From Theobroma cacao (Eukaryota > Streptophyta > Magnoliopsida > Malvales > Malvaceae), in NCBI RefSeq assembly GCF_000208745.1, contig NC_030859.1, positions 2,151,697 through 2,215,696 of the forward strand: 64,000 nt of DNA, read 5' to 3'. Made by a program: the position numbers and the translations under genes. The notes under the pieces were generated by a model. It had not been told where the DNA came from. It did not search any database and saw only the letters and a program-made list of their open reading frames with translations. Below are positions 1 to 10,917 of the stretch, in pieces. Numbering within the stretch: position 1 is the stretch's first letter; the number at the start of each line of letters is the position of its first letter.

Positions 1-44
1 TTTCTAGTTTGGTTGGTCATGATGAAACTCTCTAAAAATATTTG

Positions 45-1001
45 TTAGATGGGAGTATTCCTGGCTGGTGACTTGAATGTTGAAGGTGAAGAACTAAGAG
101 GAAGTACCTGGGAAGTACTTGAATGGAGTTGTTGTTGGTAATTGTGATTAAACCCTCTTTCTTTGCTCCTGTCAACAATTATTGTGATGAAAGATCCGTC
201 TTCTTCATCTTTGAGATACTTTGAAGGAGGAGTCATGTCACCATTTTCTTGACCAAATGGTCCAAATTCATCACTGTTGTGAACTTCTTCCATTAACTTT
301 TTCCTATGAAGTTTCTCCTCTGCTTCTTGCAAGAACTTGAACTTTGGAGGAGGAGATGACCTTATCCTATTAAACTCTGCATCAGTTGTGGATTCAAATA
401 AAGGGTTGAATCCTTGGTGACTATAACAAGCTTCCATGGGAGTAAGAGGGGGAGTGAAAAATGGTGGAGAAGCAAGAGGGGTTAGATATGGAGTTTCCAC
501 AGTGAGAAGTAGATCACTCATACTCCTCCCTCTAGACCCTACTCTACTCTTGTTATCACACTTAGACTTGGCTTCCTCAGACTCCAAATCCTCCTTTGTT
601 TCTTCAATGATTGTGAAGAGAAATCTCGGTGGCCCTGAAAGACTATGTAGCCTCAGTAGCTCATTCTCCATGCCATGAGGATCATCATGGTGACCAAAAT
701 TAGGCTTGAGCAACAAATCTTTGTTTGAGTGAAGATGAAGCTGATGATGATGAGATTGCTGCTGTTCTTCTGTCATTCTAATTTCTTGAGGATTCAAAGC
801 TGTATGACTCATGGAAGATGACCTTTTCCAGCAAAACATGTAAAAGAACTCCCTAGCTGGATTGCTGTAATCATTTTCAATATCTCTGCTTGTTAACCTC
901 TTCTTCCACCACAACAAGTAATATAGCTCAGCAACCAAAGCTAACACCAGACAACCAAAAACTATGCTCAAGCCAAGTCCTACACTACTCAAAGATTTCA
1001 T
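45..1001 (-). CDS. Plant membrane-anchored protein of unknown function
   Basis: Single-exon gene of 318 residues. The first in-frame ATG is at 1001; a TTG two codons upstream is not needed. Residues about 7-30 form one hydrophobic span (GLGLSIVFGCLVLALVAEL), followed by YYLLWWKKR, so it is a signal-anchor protein with a short N-terminus and a long soluble C-terminal part. That part has conserved-looking islands: FFYMFCWKR, PPRFLFTIIEETKEDLESEE, a Pro-rich stretch (VETPYLTPLASPPFFTPPL), and a charged KFKFLQEAEEKLHRKKLMEE helix. The organisation matches an uncharacterised plant-only transmembrane family that I recognise by its WWKKR anchor and TPLASPP block, not by function. No catalytic motif is visible. 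The first 44 bases of the window are its 3' flank. Family assignment is moderate; function unknown. Confidence 0.8.
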   Translation of the reverse strand: MKSLSSVGLGLSIVFGCLVLALVAELYYLLWWKKRLTSRDIENDYSNPAREFFYMFCWKRSSSMSHTALNPQEIRMTEEQQQSHHHQLHLHSNKDLLLKPNFGHHDDPHGMENELLRLHSLSGPPRFLFTIIEETKEDLESEEAKSKCDNKSRVGSRGRSMSDLLLTVETPYLTPLASPPFFTPPLTPMEACYSHQGFNPLFESTTDAEFNRIRSSPPPKFKFLQEAEEKLHRKKLMEEVHNSDEFGPFGQENGDMTPPSKYLKDEEDGSFITIIVDRSKERGFNHNYQQQLHSSTSQVLPLSSSPSTFKSPARNTPI

Positions 1002-2591
1002 TTTCAACCCTCCCCTCTCTAATTCACATTACAAAAACAACTCAAAATACACAAAACTTTCCACTCAAAATACCCTTTAGCTTTACAAAGGAGGGAAAAC
1101 TTACTATTAATAAAGTTGAAGAAGATATTCCTTCATTGCAAGAACAAGTGAACAACCCAAGAAGAAAACCCAAAAAAATGAAAAAAGCTCACTGAGGAGT
1201 CTCAATCTTCACAGAACACAAAACCAAAAGCCCAGGAGGCAAGAACCCAGGTCATGAACTTTGACTACAATCCCCTCCCCCAAAGTGAGTCATATCATCA
1301 AGACTCTATCCCTTTTCTCAAAAGCATTAGAAACATACCCTTCAGCTTTACCTGCAAAAATAACAGTGTCCTAAAACCCTTGAGCTACTCAAAAAATTAA
1401 AAAAGAAGATCTGAAAAGCTCACTTTCCTCTGAAAATCACACTATTTTAATCATTAAGCATGATTATCAAAGCCCTTTTTGTTGTAAAAGACCGCATGAA
1501 CTCATGAAGTAGACCACCACACACTTGTACATAACTACAAGCTTTTATCAAACAAGTTCTACTAAAAAAATTAATACAGAATATTTAATCATAAACAAAG
1601 AATTTTGGGGTTTAAATCATTGGGATAACTGAGATTTGTTAAGTACAAATATGAGAGACAAATGAAAGAACAGCAAAAGTGGGGGGAAACAGGGCCACCA
1701 GGGGAAAGAAGATTAGGCAAATGCCTTTGTATTTTTATGGTTGAGAGGTCACTTGCTTCGAGGGATACTCACATGGGATCACAAATAAAAGGAAAGTGAT
1801 ATGTCATTGGGTCTGGAATTTTTCCCCTTTTTTTTTTCATTTTACTTCAATACCCCTCAAAGAACTTATTGGTAAATAGTGTATTGATTTTTTAGACAAG
1901 GGTAATTTGGGAAAAAAGAAATAAACCTAAAAGTTTGTAAAAAAATTTACTATAGCTAATAAATTCCCCTAGTTACCTCGAGTAATTAGTGTTTGACTTG
2001 TTATAGGGTGGGAAATTAATTGTTTACTGAATTTCAAATAGTTCTTTAGTAGTACTAGTAATTTAGTAATTTGTTGTCTATTAAGTGAAAATCATTTTTA
2101 CTTTTTTTTCTTTTTACTTTTTTGGACCCCCCACAGTTAAAAGCACAAGTTTCCATAGAAGCAATGAGGCTTTCACGGTTAAAAAAAAAAAAAAAATTCA
2201 GATTGTGAACTCACCTTTCCCATACAATCATAGGCAGTGAAAACCCACCATAAGGTTGATATGGGAACTTTTCTGTCTTTCTTGATGGGAAGCTCACACA
2301 ACTTCACATGGGATGATTCTCAAATCCAAGAAAAGGAAGGTGGAAAATATAATTAGAAGAAGAAGAAGAATAAATGAGGGCAGACACTGATTTATTGGTG
2401 AAAGGTATATCACAAAACAGAGGAATCCATAACTCCTTGTAGGTAATTGGATTAAATATATATATTCATAGACCATCATTTCTTTTAGGTGAAATTCATA
2501 ATTCCTACTCTCTTTTTTAGATAATTTGGTTTTTATTGTGTATGATTTCAGTGCTGGTAGAGCACTAAAAGAAATTTTAAAATTTGAATAG
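1002..2591. other. Intergenic, upstream of the membrane-protein gene
   Basis: Holds the 5' leader and promoter of the minus-strand gene ending at 1001. AT-rich with homopolymer runs. I see no supported gene; the 101-aa plus-strand frame at 890-1195 overlaps the leader and looks random. Confidence 0.5.
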
Positions 2592-2952
2592 CTCTTAAAA
2601 AACTTTTGAATTATTTTAAATAAATTTTTATACTTCTATTGAGTTTATTCGAGTCTCTATATTTTTATATTAGATCAAATAGTTTTTTATGATTAATGGT
2701 AAACTTATTTATTATTAATTAAAATGTCATTTGTCATTTTATGTTTATATTACATTAACGTGAAAAATAAAAATATCACATAATTATATTATCATGTTAT
2801 ATTAACATGTCACATAAATATTGACGTAACATAAAATGGTAAATGATATTTTGATTAATAAGAAAATAAGGATTTGATTAAACGTAATAAAAAATAAAAA
2901 TTTATTTAAATTTTTTAAAATAATTTAAGAATTTTTTAAAATATTATATATA
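2592..2952. repeat. AT-rich MITE-like element, copy 1
   Basis: About 360 bp with terminal inverted repeats. The left end contains TTAAAAAACTTTTGAATTATT and the right end the inverse AATAATTTAAGAATTTTTTAA. The interior carries blocks (taattaaaatgtcattt, catgtcacataaat) shared with the copies near 17.0, 25.7 and 29.9 kb. No coding capacity. Confidence 0.6.
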
Positions 2953-4369
2953 TATAAAAATTTGGTGGCATAAAACATCAATGGAACTGTTTATCATCAT
3001 TGTATGATGGAATTAGACCTTGGAAGGTTACTTCAAGGATACTTTTTGATGCTCCTTTTATGCTAGTTTTGTTTGTAAAGAAAACAATAGAGATTGTAAG
3101 TTTGAATCATTTGTATAATAATAATAACTCAACCAATATATATACATAAATAAATAAGAATTTTTGACTAAAATTGTTAGTGGCATTTTTGCACCTAGAT
3201 GGGCTCTGGGTTGGGATTGGGTATCAAGATTCCCCCATTGAGGACAAAGGTTAGTTAAAGGAGTAGCATCAATTTTCCATTTCCCAATCATTCCACCAAT
3301 GAACTACATGAAACAAAATCTTGCAAAGAAGATTTTCTTATGAACCAAACATCCCCTATTTTTAGGCTTTTTCATTACCTATGAGACAGCCTTTTTATTT
3401 TCTTTCAGTTGTTTGGAATTCACTAAAAGGGGGAAAATAAAAAAAAAAAAACAAAACAAAAAGGTGGGGTGAGTTGGAGGGATATTTTCATAAGCTTTGC
3501 TGCACTTGTCATTTCCCTAAGTTAGGGGGAATAAGAAAGGGGGTACCCTACAAGCATGGGTAGTACTAAATTAGCCCACATGATATGGATGAGATGTGAG
3601 CACAGCATGCTTAGCACATCACCTTCAAGTGTGAGCTTCTGGTGAAATATCACATTTCATATCTCTGTCAAGACTTTGCTTAAACATATCTGTCCATTAG
3701 CACCAGAATTTAGCTTTTGATTTTTAATATAAGCAGGTAAGATTCAAAATTTTCAAATGATTGTTTATACAAAGCAAATGAACCCCAAAAAATGTGGGGT
3801 AGCCACCATGCAGGAGACTTCAAAATGCTGATAGCTGGTAGTTAGTATTTAATAAATACTGGGATTGAAGTCTTGTCTCTTGTGTCCCTTTCATTCTTAG
3901 CAAGCAATGATCCCACAAGATCAATCTGTTACCATTGGCATGGGGCACTCCAGCTTGCAATTTCATTTGCTTTTCTGGTTTTGCTCTGTGTATTCTCTAG
4001 GTCATGCTGTTCATACTTGATATCATTTCATTTCTCTTACAAATTGTAAGTTATTAGGACTAGGATGGAGCTCAACTCTGCATATTTACACTTTTCTACT
4101 AGAATTCAGCCTGTGCTGGAATCTGGGTGCAGTTAATCTCTAAGCTTCAAGTCAAAAGAAACTTTCTCCACAATGTTGGGTTGCCATCAGCATTTTTGTG
4201 GCTATATTCTGTCTATCAGAAAACATGAACAAATGCAGATATTACAATCCATGATTGTGCTTGGAACTTCACTTTGGTTGCATACTAACATCCGAGATTA
4301 TGGTCTTGGTCTTAGTGGTCATGTTTATTCTTGTTTGAAGATTTCTGAAATTTGGTTAGCATTAATGTA
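2953..4369. other. Intergenic, no gene seen
   Basis: No supported ORF, RNA gene or clear promoter. Short frames at 3058-3291 and 4173-4487 lack recognisable domains; the second runs into the repeated segment that begins near 4370. Confidence 0.5.
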
Positions 4370-4622
4370 TCCCAACTCAATGCAGATTGCAGCCCCATCT
4401 GCTCAGCTTTACTTTGATGCACACAAACTCCCACCTCATGACCTGCTCACATGTAAACATGATGAGCATCTATTCATTAAAACATAAGAGGCTTATTCAT
4501 TTCTGTTCTTTGCGTTTTGCTTCAGGGTGATTTGCTATAAACCCACCTTAGCCTTTTGCAACATTTGTGGATGGTCATCATGTAGATAGATGATTGCCCA
4601 CATAGCCGCATGGGCCGAGGTT

Positions 4623-5021
4623 TCATGACCAGATTACAAGAACACAAGCAGCAAAATCGATTATTTCCCCATCTTCAATTTCCATGAGTAGATCAACCTT
4701 TCCTCTCTTTTCATTTGGGTCATTAAATTTGACTCTTGGCCCTCCTCTCACATCCACAAAACCTCGAAGGATCCTAACCAGCAGCATATCCCTTGCCTGA
4801 TATATACATGGGAGATGAAGTTGATATAAAAGTTTTGAGGATGATGGAGGCAACTCGCAAAGAGTTGAGAGCTTGAAGACGTACAAGCACTGAACCAAAC
4901 TTTTATTGTAAGAGCAATGATGAGCTGCTGCAGGAGTCTCGGAACTGAGCTCATTCTGGGATGAATATCTGAAGGTTCCCAACTTCATTTCATCATAATT
5001 AGCATCGTTCCATGCTTCCAT
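4623..5021 (-). other. Open frame in repeat block beta, unrecognised
   Basis: A 132-codon open frame beginning with ATG at 5021 (MEAWNDANYDEMKLG...) and ending at 4623. I do not recognise the product. The equivalent frames in the block-beta copies at 6447-6860 and 8990-9290 are broken by indels, which suggests either a decaying ancestral gene exon or a chance frame. The C-terminal part is rich in Asp/Glu/Lys (VDLLMEIEDGEIIDF). Not supported as an expressed gene. Confidence 0.2.
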
Positions 5022-5122
5022 TTGGGCTTGCACGGGAATGTTCTAGCTAACACTGACTCAACCTACATTGCTCGGATATGTAACTAGTAAATGCATATAA
5101 CAGGAAGCAAGGGATGGGAACC

Positions 5123-5215
5123 GTTTCCTCTAATGCGAGATGACATGCGGCAGCATTCCAATAGTTTGGAAAAAAACGGTTGGACCGGGTTGGTTCAACC
5201 TGGTCTGACTTTTTT
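5123..5215 (+). ncRNA. Candidate Pol III small RNA, copy A
   Basis: Aligned by its TATA-like ATATA (5095-5099), the predicted start is a G 24 nt downstream, as in the U6 genes of this window. The unit opens with a weak 5' hairpin (CTC-TAATGC-GAG), has a central A-rich linker, and ends in a 23-nt hairpin (5183-5205, arms GACCGGGTTG and CAACCTGGTC, one G.U pair) four bases before a run of six T. Its USE is degenerate (cctacattg near 5061) and its TATA box has lost three bases, so this copy may be weak or dead. No known RNA family is recognised. Confidence 0.35.
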
Positions 5216-6001
5216 GTAATTTTTTAAAATGAAATTTCTTTTTTTTTTTTTGCTCCTTTTAAGATGAGGTTTTATAATATTTTAACTGAATTTTTTTGGC
5301 TTTTTTTATGCTCATTTTAAGGTAAGATTTTATAATCACATTTTAAAAAATATAAATTATATAAAAATATGAAATTTAATAATTGTTGCATATTCAAATA
5401 AAAATTACTTATAATCAAATTTTAAAAAATATAAATTATATAAAAAATGAAATAAAAATGTCATATTTTACTTAATTTTCTATGCTTTGTTCTGTTAATG
5501 CTCATTTTAAGATGAGATGCAGATTGCAGCCCCATCTACTGAGCTTTGTTTTGATGCAGAGAAACAAACTCCCACCTCATGACCTGCTTACATATTAACA
5601 TGACCGTCTATTCATTACAACGTAAGAGGCTTGTTCATTTCTCTTCAGATTTTTTTTAAAAAAATTACTATTATTATGGAAAAGATTATGAAGAGCAAAG
5701 TTGATCCTCAAAATAAGATTTGGTGTGTTGCGTTCACTGTTCCTCATCTCAAGAATGGGACATTTTGCAATTTAGTAAGTGTGCTGCTGTATAGACAAAA
5801 CTTTGCTATAAGTTTTAATCTTTGCTAGTTGTTGGCTTGGTAGAGGGCTCCTTGTCTAAATGTATACGTGCTCTATATATGTATGTAATCATACATTTGT
5901 TCTTGTGGAACACATATTGGTTGTTCCTTGTAGTGTTGCTTTCCTATGGGTGTGAAATGGTCTGGTCAAAGTTGAGTAATGTTGGTTCAGGACCTGATGA
6001 A

Positions 6002-6153
6002 TGATGAGGATGAAAAGTTGAGAGAATGAAGAATGAGATGGGTAATGAAGTGTATACGGCAGTCACTTGGGCTATAAAGGAAATAAATGAATACCAATCC
6101 AAGTGGAAGGTACATAATTTCAGAATTGTGGAATTATGGACAAGGAGGAAAGG
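6002..6153 (+). pseudogene. XH-domain remnant (FDM/IDN2-like)
   Basis: Translates to DEDEKLRE, then MKNEMGNEVYTAVTWAIKEI, NEYQSKWKVHN and IVELWTRRKGKRG. This is the start of the XH domain typical of FACTOR OF DNA METHYLATION / IDN2 proteins (family pattern: DEVYxAVTxALxEINEYNPSGRY...ELWNFKEGRKA). A one-base deletion at LRE/MKN puts TGA in frame. The fragment stops at a possible splice donor (AAAG/GTAAGAG). There is no XS or coiled-coil part nearby, so it is a gene relic. The AdoMet-independent RNA-binding partner role of this family in RNA-directed DNA methylation is family knowledge only. Confidence 0.6.
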
Positions 6154-6940
6154 TAAGAGAGGGTGTCATGTATGTTTTCATGGTTTTGTTTCGTCTATGA
6201 GCTTTGATGCTATAGCTTTTCTTACCCTTTCTGCACTTTTTTCACTTTGGAAGCCATCAGCCTCTGGGGGAAATGTCTTTCTCTTCTTCTAACGTGGGAC
6301 ACTGCAGCCATCAGCTTCTTCAAATTTCTCTCTTGGTTTTAGGATGACCATCTATTCATTGAAACATAAGAGGCTTGTTCATTTCTCTTCTTTGCGTTTT
6401 GCTTAGCCTTTTGCAACATTTGTGGATGGTCACCATGTAGATAGATGATTGCCCACATAGCTGCATGGGCTGAGGTTTCATCACCAGAAAACAACAACAC
6501 GAGCAGTAAAATCGATTATATCCTCATCTTCAATTTCCATGAGTCGATCAACCATTTCTCTCTTTTCATTTGGGTTATTAAATTTGACTCTTGGCTCTCC
6601 TCTCACATCCACAACACCTTGAAGGATCTTAACCAGCAGCATTTCCCTTGCCTGATACGTGGGAGATGAAGATGATATTCAAGTTTTGAGGAAGATGGAG
6701 GCAACTCTTAAACAGTTGAGAGCTTGAAGACGTACAAGCAATGGTGAGTTGCTGCAGGAGTCTGGGAAGTGTGCTCATTCTGGGATGAATATCTCAACGA
6801 TCTCGACTTCTTTTCATCATAATTAGCATCGTTCCATTTGGGCATGCATGGGAATATTCATCTAACGCTGACTCAACCCAATCTTAGCTTAAAGGGCATT
6901 CCCAATCATGGGAGTAATATAGGGGGTTTAGGGGAGTAAT

Positions 6941-6983
6941 ATCCCACATCACTCAGATACGTGACTATTAAATGCTTTATATA
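6941..6983 (+). promoter_or_regulatory. USE plus TATA, Pol III type, copy B
   Basis: USE ATCCCACATC at 6941-6950 matches the plant snRNA upstream element (RTCCCACATCG). TTTATATA begins at 6976, after exactly 25 bases, the same gap as in both U6 genes of this window. That spacing is the Pol III class; Pol II snRNA genes have about ten bases more. Confidence 0.7.
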
Positions 6984-7006
6984 ATAGAGAGTACACTGCG
7001 ATCGTT

Positions 7007-7098
7007 GTCTCCTCTAACGTGAGATGACGTGCGCACTCCAATACTTTGATAATTAAAATTAGTTGGACCGGGTTGGTTCAACCCGGTCTCACTTTTTT
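7007..7098 (+). ncRNA. Candidate Pol III small RNA, copy B
   Basis: The best preserved unit. The predicted +1 is G at 7007, 24 nt after the TATA box, as for U6. The 5' end folds as GTC/GAC and CTC/GAG around a 2x2 internal loop. The 3' end is a perfect 10-bp hairpin with a 3-nt loop at 7066-7088 (GACCGGGTTG-GTT-CAACCCGGTC), followed by TCAC and six T, a Pol III terminator. About 92 nt, with no ORF. It is not U6, U3, 7SL or another RNA I recognise. No D box in this copy. Confidence 0.5.
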
Positions 7099-8119
7099 GA
7101 GATTTTTTTAAATATTTTAAATGAAATTTCTTTACTTTTTTTTTTTAAATATTTTAAATGAAATTTCTTTACTTTTTTTTATGTTCATTTCAAGATGAGA
7201 TTTTGTAATCAAATTTTAAAAAATATGAAATTATGTGAAATTTAATAATTGTCTCATATACAAATAAAAATTACTTATAATCAAATTTTTTATAATTGTT
7301 GCGTATACAAATAAAAATTACTTATAATCAAATTTTTTATAATTGTCTCATATACAAATAAAAATTAATAATAATCAAATTTTAAAAAATATAAATTATA
7401 TAAAAAAATGTCATTTTTTAACTGTATTTTCTTTGTTTTTTTTTTTTTGTTAATGCTCATTTTGAGCTGAGATGCAGATTGCAGCCTTATCTACTGACCT
7501 TTACTTTGATGAACACAAACAAACTCCCACCTCATGGCCTGCTTACTTACTAACATGACCATCTATTCATTACACCATAAGAGCCTTGTTCATTTCTCTT
7601 CACAATTTTTCTTTTAAAAAAATTATTATTATTATGGAAAAGATTATGAAGAGCAAAGTTGATCCTTAAAATAAGATCTGGTGTGTTGAGTTCACTGTTT
7701 ATCATCTGAAGAAAGGGACCTTTTGCAATTTAATAAGTGTTGTGCTATTTAGACAAAACTTTGCTGTAAGTTTTAATCTTTGCTGGGTGTTGGTTGGATA
7801 TGCATATGCAGTTCTTGTAGTAGGATCTGTAAGCTAATAAATTTCAAGTAGTCAATTGTTGCTGAGAATATCCAGTTGCACTTATTGGTGTCAAGAGAAT
7901 GGGAGAAGTTAGACGGTAAACCATTCTTTGAAGCAATGAAGATGAGGTAATAATGGGGAAGAAGCAGATGAGAGAGCCTCGCAACTTTGCTTATTGTGGA
8001 ATGAATATCTCAAGGGGAAGAAGAATATCATTCAGGTCAATTTGTGCTGCTAGCCCCCCACGTGTATGGGTTCAATCAGGTTACATCCTTCTTCACGTCG
8101 TAGTTGAAACCAACGAAAT

Positions 8120-8284
8120 ATCCCACATCACTTAGCAATGTCATGTTAAATGCTTTCAATAAGAAAAGCATGGCCCTGTGTTTGCTTTCGCAGACATAAT
8201 TGGAAATTACCCATTTTCGTATTTTTATATACAAAATTGTTGGACCGGGTTGGTTCAACCTAATCAATCTGGTCTAACAGTTTT
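8120..8284 (+). pseudogene. Degenerate copy D of the candidate Pol III RNA unit
   Basis: USE ATCCCACATC at 8120-8129 is intact, but the TATA position reads TTTCAATA and the body is longer and divergent. The 3' hairpin (GACCGGGTTGGTTCAACC near 8242) is interrupted by about ten inserted bases before CTGGTC, and only four T follow. Probably a dead copy. Confidence 0.45.
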
Positions 8285-9384
8285 GTGATTTTTTTACTGA
8301 ATTTTCTTTTTTTTTGTGATTTTTTACTGAAATTTTTTACTTGTATTTGGTTATGAATTTAATCTATTTAAATAAAAATTACTTATAAGTTTGTGAGGAA
8401 AAAAAACTAAAGAAATGATGAGGAAAAAAGAATGAAAGTGGGAAATAAGAACATTATTTTGTTATAAGGTTGTGAGAGAAAAAAATTAAAGAAATGATGA
8501 GAAAACAAGAATGAAAGAGGGAAATAAGAACATTAAAAAATATAAAATTATATCAAAAAATATGAAATTATGTGAAATTGAATAATTTTAGTATCGATAT
8601 AAATAAAAATCACTTATAAGTTTGTGAGAGAAAAAAATTAAAGAAACGATGAGGAAACAAGAATGAAAGTGGGAAATAAGAGCATTATTTTGTTTTATTG
8701 TTTGTTATGTTATATGTTTAAGATAATCAAATTCGTAGAATTTTTTCAGCATATTCTTTTCCTAATAGCATTGTTTACCATATTTATATCAACTTCTTTT
8801 GGTTTTGGTTTTGGCTTTTCAATTTGTGAAAGTGAAACTTTGGGTTTTCACTCTTTAAGGCCTTTCACTACATGATTACATGAAAACAAATTTTAAAACA
8901 AGTCTTTGATAATAATGGGTTTTATTTTGTGTATGAGCTTTGATGCTATAGCTTTGATGTAATTATAATTTCTAGTGATAACATAAACAACCCTTGGCTC
9001 TCCTCTCACATCCACAACACCTTGAAGGATCCTAACCAGCGGCATTTCCCTTGCCTGATACATCTATATGGGAGATGAAGACGATACACAAGTTTTGAGG
9101 AAGATGGAGGCAACTCTTAAAGAGTTGAGAGCTTGGAGATGTACAAGCAATGAACCAAAGTCTTATTGTAAGAGCAATGATGAGCTGCTGCAGGAGTCTG
9201 GGAAGTGTGCTCATTCTGGGATGAATATCTGAAGGATCCCCACTTCATTTCATCGCAATTGCATCGTTCCATTTGGGCATGCATGGGAATATTCTATCTC
9301 ACAGACTCAACCCAATCTTAGCTTAAAAGGGCATTCCCAATCATGGGAGTAATATAGGAGCGTAATCAGGAGTAGGGGCATAAT

Positions 9385-9427
9385 ATCCCACATTACTCAC
9401 GTATATTACTATCAAAGACTTTATATA
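9385..9427 (+). promoter_or_regulatory. USE plus TATA, Pol III type, copy C
   Basis: ATCCCACATT at 9385-9394, a 25-base gap, then TTTATATA at 9420-9427. The layout equals that of copy B and of both U6 promoters. Confidence 0.7.
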
Positions 9428-9450
9428 ATAAAAATCCAGAATGCCCCTCC

Positions 9451-9528
9451 GTCATCTCGCGCACGTGAGATGATGCATTACAACAACTTTGATATGGTTG
9501 GATCAGGATCAACCTGGTCTGACTTTTT
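9451..9528 (+). ncRNA. Candidate Pol III small RNA, copy C
   Basis: Predicted +1 G at 9451, 24 nt after the TATA box. The 5' hairpin is perfect: GTCATCTC pairs with GAGATGAT around an 8-nt loop. The 3' hairpin (9501-9519) is GATCAGG-ATCAA-CCTGGTC, in which two positions differ from copies A and B yet still pair. GACTTTTT ends the unit. About 78 nt. CTGA before the T run resembles a box D, but there is no good box C (RTGATGA), so a box C/D snoRNA call is not supported. Confidence 0.5.
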
Positions 9529-10656
9529 CTGGTTTGAGGCTCATATTAAGATGAGATTTATAATAGTTTACTTGAATTTTCTTTACTTTTTTTATGCTCA
9601 TTTTAAGATGTGCGATTTTATAATCAAAAAATTTTTTTGGCTTTTATTATGCTCATTTTAAAATGAGATTTAATAATCAAATTTTTTAAAAAATATAACT
9701 TATATAAGAAAATATGAAATTATGTGAAATTTAATAATTGTCTCATATACAAATAAAAATTACTTATAATCAAATTTTAAAAAAATATAAACTATATAAA
9801 AAAAACGAAATAAAAATGTCACTTTTTTACTGAATTTTGTTTGCTTTTTTTTTATGCTCATTCTAAGATGAGATTTTATAATCAAATTTTTTCTTTGCTT
9901 TCTTTTATTCTCATTTTAAGATGAGATTTTTATAATCAAATTTTAAAAAATACAAATTATATAAAAAAATATGAAATTTTGTGGAAATTTAATAATTATC
10001 ACATATACAAATAAAAATTACTCATAATCAAATTACTCACCTTTTCCCACTTCACCTGCTTACATAGTAACATGAGCCTTTATTAATCACAACATAAGAG
10101 GCTTGTTTAGTTCTGTTCTTTGCATGTTCTTCACCTGCTAACATACTAACATGAGCATCTATTAATCACAACATAAGAGGCTTTTGTTTAGTTCTGTTCT
10201 TTGCATGTTCTAATGGCTGATGGATCAAGTTTCTTGATCATGGGGGCTGTTCGAACTAGTTACAAAAGAATCAAATTTTTTTTAAAAAAATTGTTATTAT
10301 GGAAAAGATTATGAAGAGCAAAGTTTGACTTCAACTATATATCCCACAAATACTCATGAAGAATGCTTGACTTCCATGACCTACAACTATATCAGAAGGC
10401 AGCCCATTGCATGCCCATCGTTCATCTTCAACCATATGAACACAAGTCCTGTCACAAATTATATATACATTAGCAGTATGATTGGAACAGGTTAGGGTCG
10501 AGTAGGTAAACCTGCTTAGGGAGCTTTGAATTGAAGAAACATTGGTATGAACCATATATGGCATGGATGAACTATGTGAACTTGATGTGATAACATGAAT
10601 ATACTTAAAAAATGTGCGGAGTTTTATTCTCATTTCTCTTGTTTTGGATGTTGTAG

Positions 10657-10917
10657 GAAATAATCAACTGTGATGAGGTTTGCAAAGCTGTATCTAATGC
10701 ATTGTTGGGATTGAATGAGTACAATGCAAGTGTGAGGTACATACTTCTCCAACTTTAGAACTTGAAAGAGAAAAGAAAAGCTAGCCTGAAAGAGCCAGTT
10801 GAGTGCATCATCCAAGAATTGAAGACCCAAACTATAGAAAGTGACAGAGCCATTATCTGCTTGGCCCTTGCTGATACTTCGGAATCAACCCAAAAATCAC
10901 AAGCTGTAATTATCTAA
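10657..10917 (+). pseudogene. XH-domain terminal exon remnant (FDM/IDN2-like)
   Basis: After a good splice acceptor (GATGTTGTAG) an 87-codon frame reads EIINCDEVCKAVSNALLGLN, EYNASVRYILLQL, stop, NLKEKRKASLKEPVECIIQE, LKTQTIESDRA, and ends at TAA 10915-10917. This is the C-terminal half of the XH domain. The in-frame TAG at 10756-10758 sits where the family has the Trp of ELWNFKE, so TGG to TAG is the simplest reading. With the fragment at 6002-6153 it brackets the repeat array on the same strand, so one FDM-like gene was probably split and duplicated. Confidence 0.6.

Larger units (their letters stand above)
4370..10330. repeat. Decayed array of direct repeats
   Basis: Several sequence blocks recur in the same orientation. 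Block alpha (cagattgcagccccatct, then ctcccacctcatgacctgc) is near 4384, 5519 and 7472, with shorter versions near 6350, 10050, 10130 and 12519. Block beta (ctcctctcacatccacaa to gggatgaatatct) is at about 4585-5040, 6447-6860 and 8990-9290. Block gamma (ttatggaaaagattatgaagagc) is at about 5675, 7633 and 10296. AT-rich filler (atacaaataaaaattactta) separates them. Between blocks beta and gamma sit short USE/TATA units, annotated separately. The copies differ by many indels, so the array is old. Confidence 0.75.

Noticed and set aside
436..1195. Plus-strand frames over the membrane-protein gene and its leader
   Set aside because: Antisense shadow of the minus-strand gene and a low-complexity leader frame.
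7066..7088. tRNA-derived SINE call from GGTTCAACC (B-box-like) in the 3' hairpin
   Set aside because: No A box at the right distance, and the promoter is upstream (USE/TATA) rather than internal.
9451..9528. Box C/D snoRNA call for the candidate small RNAs
   Set aside because: CTGA before the T run resembles box D in copies A and C, but copy B lacks it and none has a proper box C near the 5' end.
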